Numbered from the stretch's first letter, positions 33,249 through 42,066 are shown. The stretch: 64,000 nucleotides of DNA from Chlorobiota bacterium (GCA_016788565.1 JAEUSP010000135.1:1-64000); one strand, 5' to 3'. Numbers and translations are program-made. Notes: generated from the letters alone by a model not told the origin.

Positions 33249-33806
33249 TCAGTTGGCGTTCATAAGCTCTCGTAGGCGTATCAGCGCGCTGCGGACGCGG
33301 GTTTTCACCGTGCCAAGCGGTATCCCCAACTCATCGGCGGCCTCACTTTGGGTGAAGCCCTGATAGTAGATCAGGTCAACTAATTGCTGCTGGTCTGGCT
33401 TTAGCCTCAGCACAAACTCCCGCAGGCCGATGACCTCGGGATTGTAGCTAATGCTCTGCTGGCGGTCAATTTCACCTACGAGATTCTCAATCGAACGGTT
33501 TGTTTTGCGCTGGCGGTGCTCGCTGGAACGGAGTTTATCCAACGCGGAGTTACGGGCGATATTCAGCATCCAGGTGAAAAGCGTCCCCCGTGAGTTGTCG
33601 TACGATTCGGCGTTCTTCCAAATTTTGATGAAGGTCTCTTGCAGCACATCCTCGGCCATTTCCTCAATCTGGACAATGCGCACAATCACCCCGTACAATG
33701 CTGCCGAGTAGCGATCATACAGCACCCCAAAGGCGCGGCGGTCGCGCTGGCGCAGCTGCAACGCCAGCAGTTCAACATCGAAAGTGATATCGTTAGAAGT
33801 GGACAA
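33249..33806 (-). CDS. ECF RNA polymerase sigma factor (SigK-like)
   Basis: A 185-aa extracytoplasmic-function sigma factor. Region 2 contains FGVLYDRYSAALYGVIVRI and AEDVLQETFIKIW, used for -10 melting. Region 4 holds the helix-turn-helix FTQSEAADELGIPLGTVKTRV that reads the -35 element. It pairs with the RskA-like anti-sigma immediately downstream. The start appears to be TTG at 33806; no in-frame ATG lies near the N-terminus. A TACGATTG stretch overlaps the start, which could be part of its own promoter. It resembles the SigK group, but the regulon cannot be inferred. Confidence 0.93.
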   Translation of the reverse strand: MSTSNDITFDVELLALQLRQRDRRAFGVLYDRYSAALYGVIVRIVQIEEMAEDVLQETFIKIWKNAESYDNSRGTLFTWMLNIARNSALDKLRSSEHRQRKTNRSIENLVGEIDRQQSISYNPEVIGLREFVLRLKPDQQQLVDLIYYQGFTQSEAADELGIPLGTVKTRVRSALIRLRELMNAN

Positions 33807-33886
33807 TCGTAGCGGAGGTTGTTGGCTGTTTGTCAGTGTTCAGTGGCCAGCGGGTTCGGCGGCCAGTGGCCGGTTATCCCAATTCC

Positions 33887-33930
33887 AAATTTCACTCTTC
33901 ACTCTTCACATTTCACTCTTCATTCGTTCC
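33887..33930. repeat. CACTCTTCA (GAAGAGTGAA) short tandem repeat at the HAD gene 3' end
   Basis: About 40 bp of imperfect CACTCTTCA and CATTTCACTCTTC units (TTTCACTCTTCACTCTTCAC) lie between the ECF sigma and the HAD gene. They supply the last codons and stop of the HAD gene. The family also occurs near 53967-54025 and 57550-57590. Confidence 0.8.
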
Positions 33931-34655
33931 CACACCGCCGGTATCTCCTCCCAGTGCCTGATAACCGCGTCGGCAGCGGACTTGGTTCCGTCGTCGGCGT
34001 ATTTGTGGGGGATGTGGTTGCCACGGTACAGCACTGCTTTCATCCCAACCCCTTTCGCGCCGCGAATGTCGGTCCGCTCGATGTCGCCGATATGTAGCGA
34101 GCGGGCCAAATCGCCCCCCAATGGCTCCACCGCCCGCCGGAACGCATCGGGGTGTGGTTTTGCAACGCCGCTTTCGTCGCTGAAAATAAAATTGCTGAAA
34201 TAACTGGCAATCCCTTGTTGCTCCATCAGCGAACGCAACACTTGGCCCGGGGAAAATGCTGTGTCGGAAATAACGGCCAGCGGTGCGCGTGCGGCCAAAA
34301 ACGCCAAAGCATCGCGCACGCCAGGAAGCAATGCAGGAGGATTGCTCAACACGCCGTTGGCAAAGGTGTGTGTCACCTCGGCAACCGCTTCATCGGGGAG
34401 CGTCAGGTCCAGCCGTCGGCAGATTTCCTCCACCATCTCGCGCGAGTTTGGGGTGCGGTGGTTGTTCAGCCAGTGGTGGTCGAAGTACTCCCAGATGCTG
34501 CGGAACGCCGCATCTACTTCCTCAATATCCCGAAAGTGCCCGGCATCGTTGATGGCTTGGCGCAGCGCGGTTTGGCGTTCCTCGTTCCGCTGCGGTCCGC
34601 CGCTGTCGTCGAATAACGTTTGCCAAAAATCAATCGTGATAATGGTGGAAGGCAT
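33906..34655 (-). CDS. HAD-superfamily hydrolase with DFW motif I
   Basis: A 249-aa haloacid-dehalogenase-fold hydrolase. Motif I is IITIDFWQTLFDD. The nucleophile Asp is present, but the second acidic position that acts as general acid in phosphatases is tryptophan. Motif II is VISDTAFS, motif III includes the conserved lysine in ESGVAKPHPDAF, and motif IV is HIGDIERTDIRGA. The ATG at 34655 starts the domain. The last codons (MKSEM, stop) come from a GAAGAGTGAA repeat. It is likely a phosphatase or dehalogenase-like enzyme of unknown substrate. It lies 37 bp downstream of pdxJ on the same strand. Confidence 0.85.
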   Translation of the reverse strand: MPSTIITIDFWQTLFDDSGGPQRNEERQTALRQAINDAGHFRDIEEVDAAFRSIWEYFDHHWLNNHRTPNSREMVEEICRRLDLTLPDEAVAEVTHTFANGVLSNPPALLPGVRDALAFLAARAPLAVISDTAFSPGQVLRSLMEQQGIASYFSNFIFSDESGVAKPHPDAFRRAVEPLGGDLARSLHIGDIERTDIRGAKGVGMKAVLYRGNHIPHKYADDGTKSAADAVIRHWEEIPAVWERMKSEM

Positions 34656-34692
34656 ACTTGAGAATGGATACTTGGGAATGGATACTTGGCGG

Positions 34693-35427
34693 TTAGTTGG
34701 TGTTGATGGCTTCCAGATATTGGCGCACGGTTTCTGGCAATCCGAACTCCAACGCATCGGCAATCAGGGCGTGGCCAATCGAGACTTCCAGCACGTTGGG
34801 GACCGCCGAAAGGAACAGCGGCAAGTTTTGGCGGTTCAGATCGTGACCGGCGTTCACCCCTAATCCCAGTGTGCTGGCAAGCCGTGCGGCTTCGGCGTAA
34901 TCGCTCACCGCAAGTTCCCCGTTCCCTTCGGCAAAGGCGGCGGCGTAGGGTTCGGTGTAGAGTTCAATCCGGTCGGCTCCAATGTTGGCAGCGCGTTCAA
35001 TTTGTTCGGGGATTGGATCCATGAACAGGCTAACGCGGCAGCCGTAGCTTTTCAGCGTTTGGATGATTTCCCGCAAGCGTTCTTCCTCGGCAATCACATC
35101 CCAGCCGTGGTCGCTGGTGAAGGCATCGGGGCTGTCGGGGACCAGCGTGCATTGCGTTGGCCGGATTTGCTGCACAAGCTCCATGTAGCCATGAAACGGG
35201 TTCCCTTCAATGTTGAACTCCACCGCTGGCCAATCGTTCAGCAGTGTGGCAAGGTCAAGAACATCGCTGGTTCGGATGTGGCGTTGGTCGGGGCGGGGGT
35301 GAACGGTGAGGCCGTGGACCCCGGCGGTAAGGCAAAGTTGCGCGGCGTGAAGGATGCTTGGAATGCCAAGCGTTCGGGTGTTCCGCAGGGTTGCAACTTT
35401 GTTCAGGTTGACGCTCAGTTTGGTCAT
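34693..35427 (-). CDS. pdxJ: Pyridoxine 5'-phosphate synthase PdxJ
   Basis: A 244-aa TIM-barrel enzyme that condenses 1-deoxyxylulose 5-phosphate with 3-amino-2-oxopropyl phosphate to pyridoxine 5'-phosphate. Family segments are KLSVNLNKVATLRNTR, HPRPDQRHI, EFNIEG, CTLVPD, VSLFMDP and GVNAGHDLN followed by EVSIGHALI. The start at 35427 (MTKLSV) directly follows a TATATTCGC box with only three more bases, so the mRNA may be leaderless. HAD phosphatase follows at 37 bp on the same strand. Other vitamin B6 genes are not in the window. Confidence 0.97.
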   Translation of the reverse strand: MTKLSVNLNKVATLRNTRTLGIPSILHAAQLCLTAGVHGLTVHPRPDQRHIRTSDVLDLATLLNDWPAVEFNIEGNPFHGYMELVQQIRPTQCTLVPDSPDAFTSDHGWDVIAEEERLREIIQTLKSYGCRVSLFMDPIPEQIERAANIGADRIELYTEPYAAAFAEGNGELAVSDYAEAARLASTLGLGVNAGHDLNRQNLPLFLSAVPNVLEVSIGHALIADALEFGLPETVRQYLEAINTN

Positions 35428-35430
35428 GGC

Positions 35431-35439
35431 GCGAATATA
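35431..35439 (-). promoter_or_regulatory. Putative -7 element (TATATTCGC) of pdxJ
   Basis: Read on the minus strand, TATATTCGC is followed by GCC and the ATG of pdxJ. It matches TANNTTYGC, the form shared by several genes in the window, and sits at the same short distance from the start codon as the pgsA and pta boxes. Confidence 0.45.
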
Positions 35440-35615
35440 CAACCGGAGCACTCACCCGCTTTGCTTCTTGGTGGTCTGGAGAATCTTTTCGATGTTGCCC
35501 TCGATACTGGAATCAGCACTGCGTCGGCTTGCGCTGGTGGCACTGTTGGTTGCAGTTCTTCCATCATGCAGATGACTTCCATCAATCTCACACACTCATC
35601 AATCCAACTCCAACT

Positions 35616-36599
35616 ATGGCACTGATTACTGCCCCGCTTGATCTTGGCGACATCTTCGACAAGACGGTAAAACTGATCGGCAAAACCGCACGGCGCACGG
35701 TCATCGTTGCGTCCGTCATCATCTTGCCGCTGACGATTGTTGTGGCACTGGTTGGCAGCAGCATCATGCAAGATTTTTCGGCAACAATGCTTGCTTCAGC
35801 GAACATGGAGGAAGCTGGCCGCACCCTCTCCGAATCGGAAGCGCGTGCTGTGGCTACCTCCTTTCTCAGCATTCTACCGATGCTTCTTGGTGTTGGTGCG
35901 CTGTTTATGATTGGCGTAACTGCTGCCGAATCAGCAATCATCCGCATTAACTGCAACGAAGTGGATGGCGGAGACATGACCTGGCGCGAAGCGGTGAACA
36001 CCGCATTCGGCGGCGCGATGTGGCGGCTGATTGGCCAACGGATTCTGCTTGTGTTGGCGTTCTTCGGGATGTACTTGGTGGCAATACTTCCTGTAGCTAT
36101 TTCACCATTCCTCCTGCTCCTTTCAATCCCCGCGCTGTTTGCGGGGGGTGCTTGGATATGGACCCGCTGGCTGTTTGCGCCACAAGCGATCGTCAACGAA
36201 GAGAGCGGGGTGGTGGACTCCATGGGGCGCAGTGGCGATTTGGTGAGCGGGCAATTTCTGCGGGTGTTCGGCATTGGGTTTCTGCTGGCGATTATCACCA
36301 GCATCGCCATCTCCATCGTCTCCACGCCGATTCAGATGCTTGCGATGTCGGGATTCTGGAGTCAGTATATGGACCTGGTGACTGCCGATCCTCGCAACTC
36401 CTCCGAACAGCTTCGGGCAATGGCCGCGCTCTTTTCTGGAATGGGGCCGGGGATCGGAATCAGCATCGGCATTCAAACAATTTTTACGCTGATGGTGCAG
36501 CCTTCCTACCAAGTGGTGATGTACTACGACGCTTGCGCCCGCCGTGGCGAGTTGGCCGAAGCCGGATATGATGAACATGACGCTCCTCTGCTACCATAA
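35616..36599 (+). CDS. Multi-pass membrane protein (glycerophosphodiester-phosphodiesterase-membrane-domain-like)
   Basis: A 327-aa integral membrane protein with about six hydrophobic segments. The N-terminal pattern PLDLGDIFDKTVKLIGKTARR and the later WTRWLFAPQAIVNEESGVVDSMGRSGDLV are characteristic of proteins annotated as glycerophosphoryl diester phosphodiesterase membrane domain or DUF975-like. No catalytic site is visible. The chain ends in a short charged tail. A CPBP protease gene begins 14 bp downstream on the same strand, suggesting joint transcription. Function is unknown; a role in membrane homeostasis is only a guess. Confidence 0.75.
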   Translation: MALITAPLDLGDIFDKTVKLIGKTARRTVIVASVIILPLTIVVALVGSSIMQDFSATMLASANMEEAGRTLSESEARAVATSFLSILPMLLGVGALFMIGVTAAESAIIRINCNEVDGGDMTWREAVNTAFGGAMWRLIGQRILLVLAFFGMYLVAILPVAISPFLLLLSIPALFAGGAWIWTRWLFAPQAIVNEESGVVDSMGRSGDLVSGQFLRVFGIGFLLAIITSIAISIVSTPIQMLAMSGFWSQYMDLVTADPRNSSEQLRAMAALFSGMGPGIGISIGIQTIFTLMVQPSYQVVMYYDACARRGELAEAGYDEHDAPLLP

Positions 36600-36613
36600 A
36601 CTCATCCCCTTGC

Positions 36614-37642
36614 ATGAACACCGACCCACCCGACAACCAGCTTCCGCTTTTTCCCGACTTGCCAGCCGATGTGAAAGCATCGGCTGCCAAACCCAGCATT
36701 CTTCCTGATGCTGGCGACGCTCCGCGCCCAGAATTAGATGGAACCTGGGAGCGCAAACATCGGAGCCCCATCACCGCGGCGGTGGTGGGGATGTTGCTGA
36801 TCGGCTTGATCTACATCGTTGGCCAAGTGGTGCTGATTGTCCCGGCAGTGATTGCCCAGTTGATAGATGCCCCCAACTCCACAGCCGAGTTGGAGACTGC
36901 CGAAATTTTCATGTTGATCCGCACCCCGCTGCTTGTTGCCCTGACGATTTCGCAATATCTGTTCATGGCACTTCCGGCGTGGTTGCTGGCGCGCCGCTGG
37001 CACGTTGGCAAGCTGGGGAGCGTGGCCGGCTACGTCCGCCTGCGCGCTGCCGATTGGCGTGTGGTGGTGCTAACTCCACTACTCACGATTGCCTTTATTC
37101 CCCCCGCCAACTACCTCTCGCAACTCTTCATGGAATGGCTTGGGATGCCGGCCGACTCCATGAAAGAATTGGAGGCGTTGTTCACAGCAAGCTCCTTCCC
37201 AGAGTTGCTGCTGCTCAGTTTTGTGATTGCCATCACCCCGGCCATTTGCGAAGAAATTTTCTTCCGTGGATACGTGCAGCGGACGTTCCAGCGGGCCATT
37301 GGTGCGCGAAGCATTTGGGTTACTGGGGTGCTGTTCGGGCTGTTCCATTTCCAACCGGTTAGCCTGCCAACCCTTGCGCTGATGGGGATTCTGCTGGGCT
37401 ATCTGTACCACCGCACCCAAAGCCTGCTCCCCAGCATGATTGCCCATTTCACCAACAACTTCATGGTGCTGTTGCTGCTGTACCTTGCCCAAGCAAATCC
37501 TGAGTTGATGGGAGCATCGGAGGAGTTCTCCCTCCCGGTGGTGCTTATCAGCGGGGTGGTTTGTGTTCTGCTGTTGGGGGTGGTGCATCGGCTGACGGGG
37601 GGAATGTCGAATGCCGAATGTCGAGTGCCGAATGAAGAGTGA
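36614..37642 (+). CDS. CPBP family intramembrane metalloprotease
   Basis: A 342-aa membrane protein of the CPBP/Abi (Rce1-like) family. Motif 1 is CEEIFFRGYVQR (near residues 212-223), motif 2 is GLFHFQ and motif 3 is HFTNNF. Together they give the glutamates and histidines of the glutamic intramembrane protease site. Seven or so membrane segments flank them. The N-terminus is a hydrophilic extension of about 55 residues. The last 14 or so residues (MSNAECRVPNEE) are translated from a GAATGTC repeat, and the true ancestral end was probably the LTGG region. Natural substrates are unknown; such proteins sometimes function in bacteriocin immunity. Confidence 0.88.
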   Translation: MNTDPPDNQLPLFPDLPADVKASAAKPSILPDAGDAPRPELDGTWERKHRSPITAAVVGMLLIGLIYIVGQVVLIVPAVIAQLIDAPNSTAELETAEIFMLIRTPLLVALTISQYLFMALPAWLLARRWHVGKLGSVAGYVRLRAADWRVVVLTPLLTIAFIPPANYLSQLFMEWLGMPADSMKELEALFTASSFPELLLLSFVIAITPAICEEIFFRGYVQRTFQRAIGARSIWVTGVLFGLFHFQPVSLPTLALMGILLGYLYHRTQSLLPSMIAHFTNNFMVLLLLYLAQANPELMGASEEFSLPVVLISGVVCVLLLGVVHRLTGGMSNAECRVPNEE

Positions 37643-37847
37643 GAAGGTAGGAATGCCGAATGTCGAATGTCGAATGTCGAATGCCGAATGCCGAATGTCG
37701 AATGCCGAATGTCGAATGCCGAATGTCGAGTGGCGAATCAAGAGTGAGAAGGTAGGAATGTCGAATGCCGAATGTCGAGTGGCGAATCAAGAGTGAGGAG
37801 GTAGGAATGCCGAATGCCGAATGCCGAATGGGGAATGAAGAACGACT
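37602..37847. repeat. GAATGYC heptamer tandem repeats with spacer blocks
   Basis: From within the CPBP gene end, a GAATGTC/GAATGCC heptamer (and GAGTGCC variants) is repeated in tandem. It is interrupted by a near-identical block (GAAGAGTGAGAAGGTAGG and close variants) at three places. The repeat begins after GACGGGGGG, resembling the dprA and xerD repeat junctions. It ends next to a palindromic repeat. Confidence 0.9.
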
Positions 37848-37950
37848 GTCATCGTCACGACGGGTTGGGGGCTTCGACGCGAAGCACCCCGATGCAGCGG
37901 CGCAAACCCGTCTGGCGGGATTCTGGGAAAACATCGGCCACCCCAGCCCG
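37848..37950. repeat. Diverged member of the palindromic repeat family
   Basis: It begins GTCATCGTCACGACGGGTTG and contains CTTCGACGCGAAG and TTCTGGGAAAACATCGG, matching the core and left arm of the array at 26473-27310 with many changes. The remainder, up to the promoter box at 37985, holds nothing identifiable. Confidence 0.6.
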
Positions 37951-37984
37951 CCAAACGGCCACCCCTGCTTCCTCTTTCATCCAT

Positions 37985-37993
37985 TATCTTCGC
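37985..37993 (+). promoter_or_regulatory. Putative -7 element (TATCTTCGC) for the gnd-zwf-pgl operon
   Basis: TATCTTCGC fits TANNTTYGC and lies about 43 bp before the gnd ATG. A short AAC-rich leader (CAACCAACAACAACTCC) follows. No Shine-Dalgarno sequence is evident. Confidence 0.4.
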
Positions 37994-38035
37994 ACATCGC
38001 AAAAATCAACCAACAACAACTCCAGGATACGACAG

Positions 38036-38950
38036 ATGGATATTGCAATGATCGGGTTAGGGAAGATGGGGGCGTTTATGACCGAACGCTTGTTGAACGG
38101 CGGACACCGTGTGGTGGGTTATGACCACAACCCCGAAGCGGTAGCGCGTGTGGTTGCAAAAGGGGCCGTGGGGGCCGCCTCGTTGCCGGAAGCCGTTGCC
38201 GCGCTTGAGCCGGCACGCATCGTTTGGATGATGGTTCCGGCTGGCGACCCCGTGGATCAAACTATTGCCGCGCTGATGCCGCTGCTTCACGCCGGCGATA
38301 TTCTGATTGATGGCGGCAACAGCTACTACAAGGACTCCATCCGCCGCGCGGCCACCGTTGGCCAGCACGGAATCCACTACGTTGATTGCGGAACCAGCGG
38401 CGGTGTCTGGGGCCTTGCCGAAGGCTACAGCCTGATGATCGGCGGCGATGAATCGGCGCTGGTGAAATGCGCCCCAATCTTCGAAACCCTTGCTCCCGAT
38501 CCCGAACGCGGCTGGGGGCGGGTTGGCCCGGTGGGGGCTGGGCACTTCGTGAAGATGATCCACAACGGCATTGAGTACGGCATGATGCAAGCCTTCGCCG
38601 AGGGCTTCTCGATTATGAAACACAAAACGGAGTTCCATCTGGACTTGCAGGAGATTGCTGAAATCTGGCGGCACGGAAGCGTGGTCCGCTCCTGGCTGCT
38701 GGACCTGACGGCGCGGGCGTTGGAAGGGGGAACATCGCTGGAAAATATCCGCCCCTGGGTCAGCGATTCCGGCGAAGGACGCTGGACCGTTGCCGAAGCG
38801 ATTGACCTGAACGTCCCCGCCCCGGTCATTACTCACTCACTGCTGCAACGCCTCCGCTCGCGCGATGAAGAATCCTACGCCGACCGCCTGCTTGCGGTGA
38901 TGCGCGAACAGTTCGGCGGCCATGCCGTGAAACGCGAGGAGGGGGCCTGA
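38036..38950 (+). CDS. gnd: 6-phosphogluconate dehydrogenase (decarboxylating, short form)
   Basis: A 304-aa short-form enzyme of the NAD-preferring GndA/YqeC type. It oxidises 6-phosphogluconate to ribulose 5-phosphate and CO2. An N-terminal Rossmann motif (AMIGLGKMG, residues 4-12) precedes DGGNSYYKDS, DCGTSGGVWG and the catalytic KMIHNGIEYG region. The normal long 6PGDH is about 470 aa; this shorter version lacks the extra C-terminal helices. ATG 38036 is chosen because the frame upstream is repeat DNA. The stop overlaps zwf as TGATG, giving a coupled operon with zwf and pgl: together the oxidative pentose phosphate branch. Confidence 0.95.
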   Translation: MDIAMIGLGKMGAFMTERLLNGGHRVVGYDHNPEAVARVVAKGAVGAASLPEAVAALEPARIVWMMVPAGDPVDQTIAALMPLLHAGDILIDGGNSYYKDSIRRAATVGQHGIHYVDCGTSGGVWGLAEGYSLMIGGDESALVKCAPIFETLAPDPERGWGRVGPVGAGHFVKMIHNGIEYGMMQAFAEGFSIMKHKTEFHLDLQEIAEIWRHGSVVRSWLLDLTARALEGGTSLENIRPWVSDSGEGRWTVAEAIDLNVPAPVITHSLLQRLRSRDEESYADRLLAVMREQFGGHAVKREEGA

Positions 38951-40407
38951 TGAAAGTCAGCGTCGAGCCACATCTGTTCGTCATTTTTGGTGCCACCGGC
39001 GACCTGATGCACCGGAAACTTCTTCCCGCACTCTATCGGCTTGTCACCGGCGGGCACCTCACAAAAAAGTGTGTGATACTTGGCGTTGCCCGCACCGATC
39101 AGGACGACGCAGCATTCCGCCAGCAAGCCCAGCAGACGTTGCTGGATGCCGGCTTCCTCACCGAAGACACCGCCAACAAGTGGATGCAAGAAAACCTCCA
39201 CTACCTTCCGATGATGACCAGCAGCCCAGACGAGTTTGCCGCGCTGGCAGCAAAAATTGAGGCGGTGGAACGCGAGCATGAGCTTGCCGGAAACCGCATC
39301 TTCTACCTTGCGCTCCCTCCGTCGGCGTTCCCCACCACCATTGAAGCGTTGGGGAGCGTTGGCCTGAACAAAAGCGCAGGCTGGACCCGCTTGGTGATTG
39401 AAAAACCGTTTGGCAGGGACCTTGCTTCTGCGCGCGAGCTGAACAACTTGGTTCACCACCATTTCGATGAATCGCAGGTCTATCGAATTGACCACTACTT
39501 GGGGAAGGAGACGGTGCAGAACTTGCTTTTCTTCCGCTTCGCCAACGTGATGTTTGAATCGCTCTGGAACCGCGACCGCATCCACAGCGTGCAGATTACA
39601 GTGGCCGAAGATTTGGGGGTGGAGCACCGCGCCGGATATTACGAGACCGCCGGGGCATTCCGCGACATGATCCAAAACCACGTCACCCAGCTGATGACGT
39701 TGGTGGCAATGGAGCCTCCGGTTGGCTTCAATGCCGACGACATCCGCGAGGAGAAGGTGCAGGTGCTGCGGTCAATCGCGCCAATCAAGCCGGGGGATTT
39801 TGTGTTTGGCCAGTACGCCGCCGGAAAGGTTGGCCCCAGCGCGGTGATCGGCTACCGCGATGAAGAAAAAGTTGATCCCGAATCCATCACCGAAACGTTT
39901 GTGGCGTTGCGGTTAGAGGTAGCAAACTGGCGGTGGCAAGGGGTCCCGTTCTACATCCGCACCGGGAAGCGTTTGCAACGGCGGGTCAGCCAGATTGTGG
40001 TGAATTTCCGCAAGCCGCCGGTGTCGCTCTTCCGCCCGTTCCAGGGGGAAGATTCCTCCATCCATTCCAACAAACTGGTGATCTCCATCCAACCGGATGA
40101 AGGCTTCGATCTCCATTTCGAGGTGAAGGCCCCGGGGGAGACCAAAGTGGAAACGCAGCGGCTGCGGCATCGCTACAGCGACACGTTCACCAACATCCCC
40201 GACGGCTACCAAACGCTGCTGTTCGATGTGATACTTGGTGACCAAACGTTGTTTGTGCGTGCCGATGAAGTGGAGGCTTCGTGGAAGCTCTATCGTCCGT
40301 TGCTGGAAAATCCCCCCGCGCCGCACCCGTACTGGGCGGGGTCGTGGGGGCCAACCGAAGCGGAAAAACTGATTGTCCACAGCGACGATCATTGGCGGGT
40401 GATCTGA
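38950..40407 (+). CDS. zwf: Glucose-6-phosphate 1-dehydrogenase
   Basis: A 485-aa enzyme that oxidises glucose 6-phosphate to 6-phosphogluconolactone with NAD(P). The coenzyme motif FGATGDLMHRKLLPALY is at the N-terminus. The substrate motif RIDHYLGKE lies at 179-187, with catalytic and binding residues intact, and IEKPFGRDLASA precedes it. Length is typical. It is coupled to both neighbours by TGATG overlaps (38948-38952 and 40405-40409), so Gnd, Zwf and Pgl should be made together. No partner such as OpcA is present. Confidence 0.98.
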   Translation: MKVSVEPHLFVIFGATGDLMHRKLLPALYRLVTGGHLTKKCVILGVARTDQDDAAFRQQAQQTLLDAGFLTEDTANKWMQENLHYLPMMTSSPDEFAALAAKIEAVEREHELAGNRIFYLALPPSAFPTTIEALGSVGLNKSAGWTRLVIEKPFGRDLASARELNNLVHHHFDESQVYRIDHYLGKETVQNLLFFRFANVMFESLWNRDRIHSVQITVAEDLGVEHRAGYYETAGAFRDMIQNHVTQLMTLVAMEPPVGFNADDIREEKVQVLRSIAPIKPGDFVFGQYAAGKVGPSAVIGYRDEEKVDPESITETFVALRLEVANWRWQGVPFYIRTGKRLQRRVSQIVVNFRKPPVSLFRPFQGEDSSIHSNKLVISIQPDEGFDLHFEVKAPGETKVETQRLRHRYSDTFTNIPDGYQTLLFDVILGDQTLFVRADEVEASWKLYRPLLENPPAPHPYWAGSWGPTEAEKLIVHSDDHWRVI

Positions 40408-41150
40408 TGGCCACACCCACCAGCAACCTTCGCATCTTCCCCGCTCCCGACCAACTCTGCAGGGCCGCTGCGGCGCAGATTGCCCTGATGATTTCGGGAC
40501 ATCAAGGCCAGCGATTTCGGCTGGCGCTTTCCGGCGGGCGCACCCCCGAACTGCTGTACCGAATCTTGGCAACGGAGTACGCAGCGGCAATCCCCTGGGG
40601 GAAGGTGGAGTTGTTCTGGGGTGACGAACGCTACGTCCCGCACGACCACCCTGCAAGCAATGCCGCGATGGTGCAGCGCAGTCTGCTGGATCACATCAAT
40701 ATTCCGGCTAACCAGGTTCATCCTATTCCAACCGGGGCGGGAAATCCGGCAAGCGATGCCGCCGCCTACCAGCAAACCTTGCAAGCGTGCGCCGAAACAG
40801 AAGGCGAGCTTCTACGGTTTGATCTGCTTCTGCTGGGGATGGGGGATGATGGCCACACGGCATCGCTCTTCCCCGGCGGCGATTGGCTTGCCGAGCGAGC
40901 GGCGTGGGCCGTGGCAAGCCGCGCTCCTGTTCCGCCGCACGGCCGCATCACACTCACTTTCCCGATGCTCAACGCCGCGCACCACACCATGATTCTGGTA
41001 ACGGGCGAAGCAAAGCAGCAGGTTCTGCAGAAAATTTTTGCAAACCCCACCGCCGCCGCTTCGCGCTACCCGATTGCCATGATTGACCCGCAAGGGGAAG
41101 TTCATTGGCTGGTGGATTCGGCAGCGTGGCCCGAAGCAGCGCACCGATAA
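40407..41150 (+). CDS. pgl: 6-phosphogluconolactonase (DevB type)
   Basis: A 247-aa lactonase of the glucosamine-6-phosphate isomerase-like fold, hydrolysing 6-phosphogluconolactone made by Zwf. Hallmarks are RLALSGGRTPELLYRIL, VELFWGDERYVPHDHPASN and LLLGMGDDGHTASLFPG. The start overlaps the zwf stop as TGATG; the frame extends further upstream but only through zwf. It is the last gene of the operon. Length is ordinary for DevB proteins. There is no sign of a fused domain. Confidence 0.96.
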   Translation: MATPTSNLRIFPAPDQLCRAAAAQIALMISGHQGQRFRLALSGGRTPELLYRILATEYAAAIPWGKVELFWGDERYVPHDHPASNAAMVQRSLLDHINIPANQVHPIPTGAGNPASDAAAYQQTLQACAETEGELLRFDLLLLGMGDDGHTASLFPGGDWLAERAAWAVASRAPVPPHGRITLTFPMLNAAHHTMILVTGEAKQQVLQKIFANPTAAASRYPIAMIDPQGEVHWLVDSAAWPEAAHR

Positions 41151-41167
41151 TCTTCCGCGACATTCCG

Positions 41168-41176
41168 TAAGTTCGC
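41168..41176 (+). promoter_or_regulatory. Putative -7 element (TAAGTTCGC) for the DUF1573 lipoprotein
   Basis: TAAGTTCGC lies 41 bp before the ATG at 41218 and matches TANNTTYGC. It closely resembles the pgsA box (TAAGTTTGC). Confidence 0.4.
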
Positions 41177-41217
41177 GGCATCATTCTGGAAACATAACCT
41201 TCAATACACATACCGAT

Positions 41218-41952
41218 ATGCGAATCACGCTTGCGCAACTGCGCCTTCCTTTGCTTCTTCTGGCCGCCACCGCACTGCCGCTGCTTGGCGGCTGCCAGGA
41301 AAAACCCCTTAAGGCCGCTGGCCCGCCCAAAATTGAGATTGTTGGCGGCGAGTTAGTGGATTGGGGGCGGACCGCACCAGGGAAACTGAAGCGAACCGTC
41401 AGCATCGTCAACACCGGCGGCGACACCCTGAAAATTAGCAAGGTTCAGCCAAGCTGTGGTTGCACCACGGCTCCATTAAGCAAAGAGAAATTGCTCCCCG
41501 GCGACACGGCTTCGTTGGATATTACTCTAGATACCCCAACCCACGCCGGCGAAGCCAGCAAGACTATCACCATCATGTCGAACGACTCACTTCGGCCAAC
41601 GGTGCTGCTGCGATTGAAGGCGTTTATTGTTCGCGAAATTGTGGCCTCGCCCGATTTCTTTCCGGCAATTGGCGACGTAAAACCGGGCCAAGAAGGGACA
41701 ACAGAAATTGAGCTGCTGAACACCGCCGAAACTCCCATCACTATTCAGCCGCCAACGCTTGGCGATGTGCCGGAAATGTTGGTGAGGTTTGAAATGACCG
41801 CGCCGGTGGTGATCCCGCCAGGGGAAAAAGTGAAAGTGGTTGCCCATGCAAAACCATTAAAAGCCGGGATGAGCAGCGGTGAGGTGATTTTCAAAACCGA
41901 TAGCAAAATAAATCCCGAAGTGAAAGTGCGAATCACCTGCAACGCAGGGTAG
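41218..41952 (+). CDS. DUF1573-type lipoprotein
   Basis: A 244-aa exported lipoprotein. Its signal peptide ends in a lipobox, LLGGCQ, so it should be lipid-anchored. The mature part has two Ig-like DUF1573 units: the first contains NTGGDTLKISKVQPSCGCTT, the second ends in VRITCNAG. The CGC motif in the first is typical of these periplasmic proteins in Bacteroidota. The function of the family is unknown; binding of cell-envelope partners is only speculation. It is followed by a strong hairpin. Confidence 0.87.
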   Translation: MRITLAQLRLPLLLLAATALPLLGGCQEKPLKAAGPPKIEIVGGELVDWGRTAPGKLKRTVSIVNTGGDTLKISKVQPSCGCTTAPLSKEKLLPGDTASLDITLDTPTHAGEASKTITIMSNDSLRPTVLLRLKAFIVREIVASPDFFPAIGDVKPGQEGTTEIELLNTAETPITIQPPTLGDVPEMLVRFEMTAPVVIPPGEKVKVVAHAKPLKAGMSSGEVIFKTDSKINPEVKVRITCNAG

Positions 41953-41967
41953 TTGTTGATGCCAGAC

Positions 41968-42002
41968 ATTGTTGGAGCAGAAATTATTTCTGCTCCAACA
42001 AT
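41968..42002. terminator. 16-bp perfect hairpin after the DUF1573 gene
   Basis: ATTGTTGGAGCAGAAA and its exact complement TTTCTGCTCCAACAAT are separated by three bases. It begins 15 bp after the stop codon. A long U-tract is lacking, so intrinsic termination may be weak, but a stabilising or terminating role fits its position. Confidence 0.6.
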
Positions 42003-42066
42003 GCAAAAAGTGCACAAAAACAGCGCGAAAACTCCACTCCTTCCACGAACCTACATAAACAGAGCA

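Noticed and set aside
33784-34203. Small plus-strand frame between the sigma factor and HAD gene
   Set aside because: It lies across repeat DNA and the antisense of the HAD gene, with no domain or start signal.
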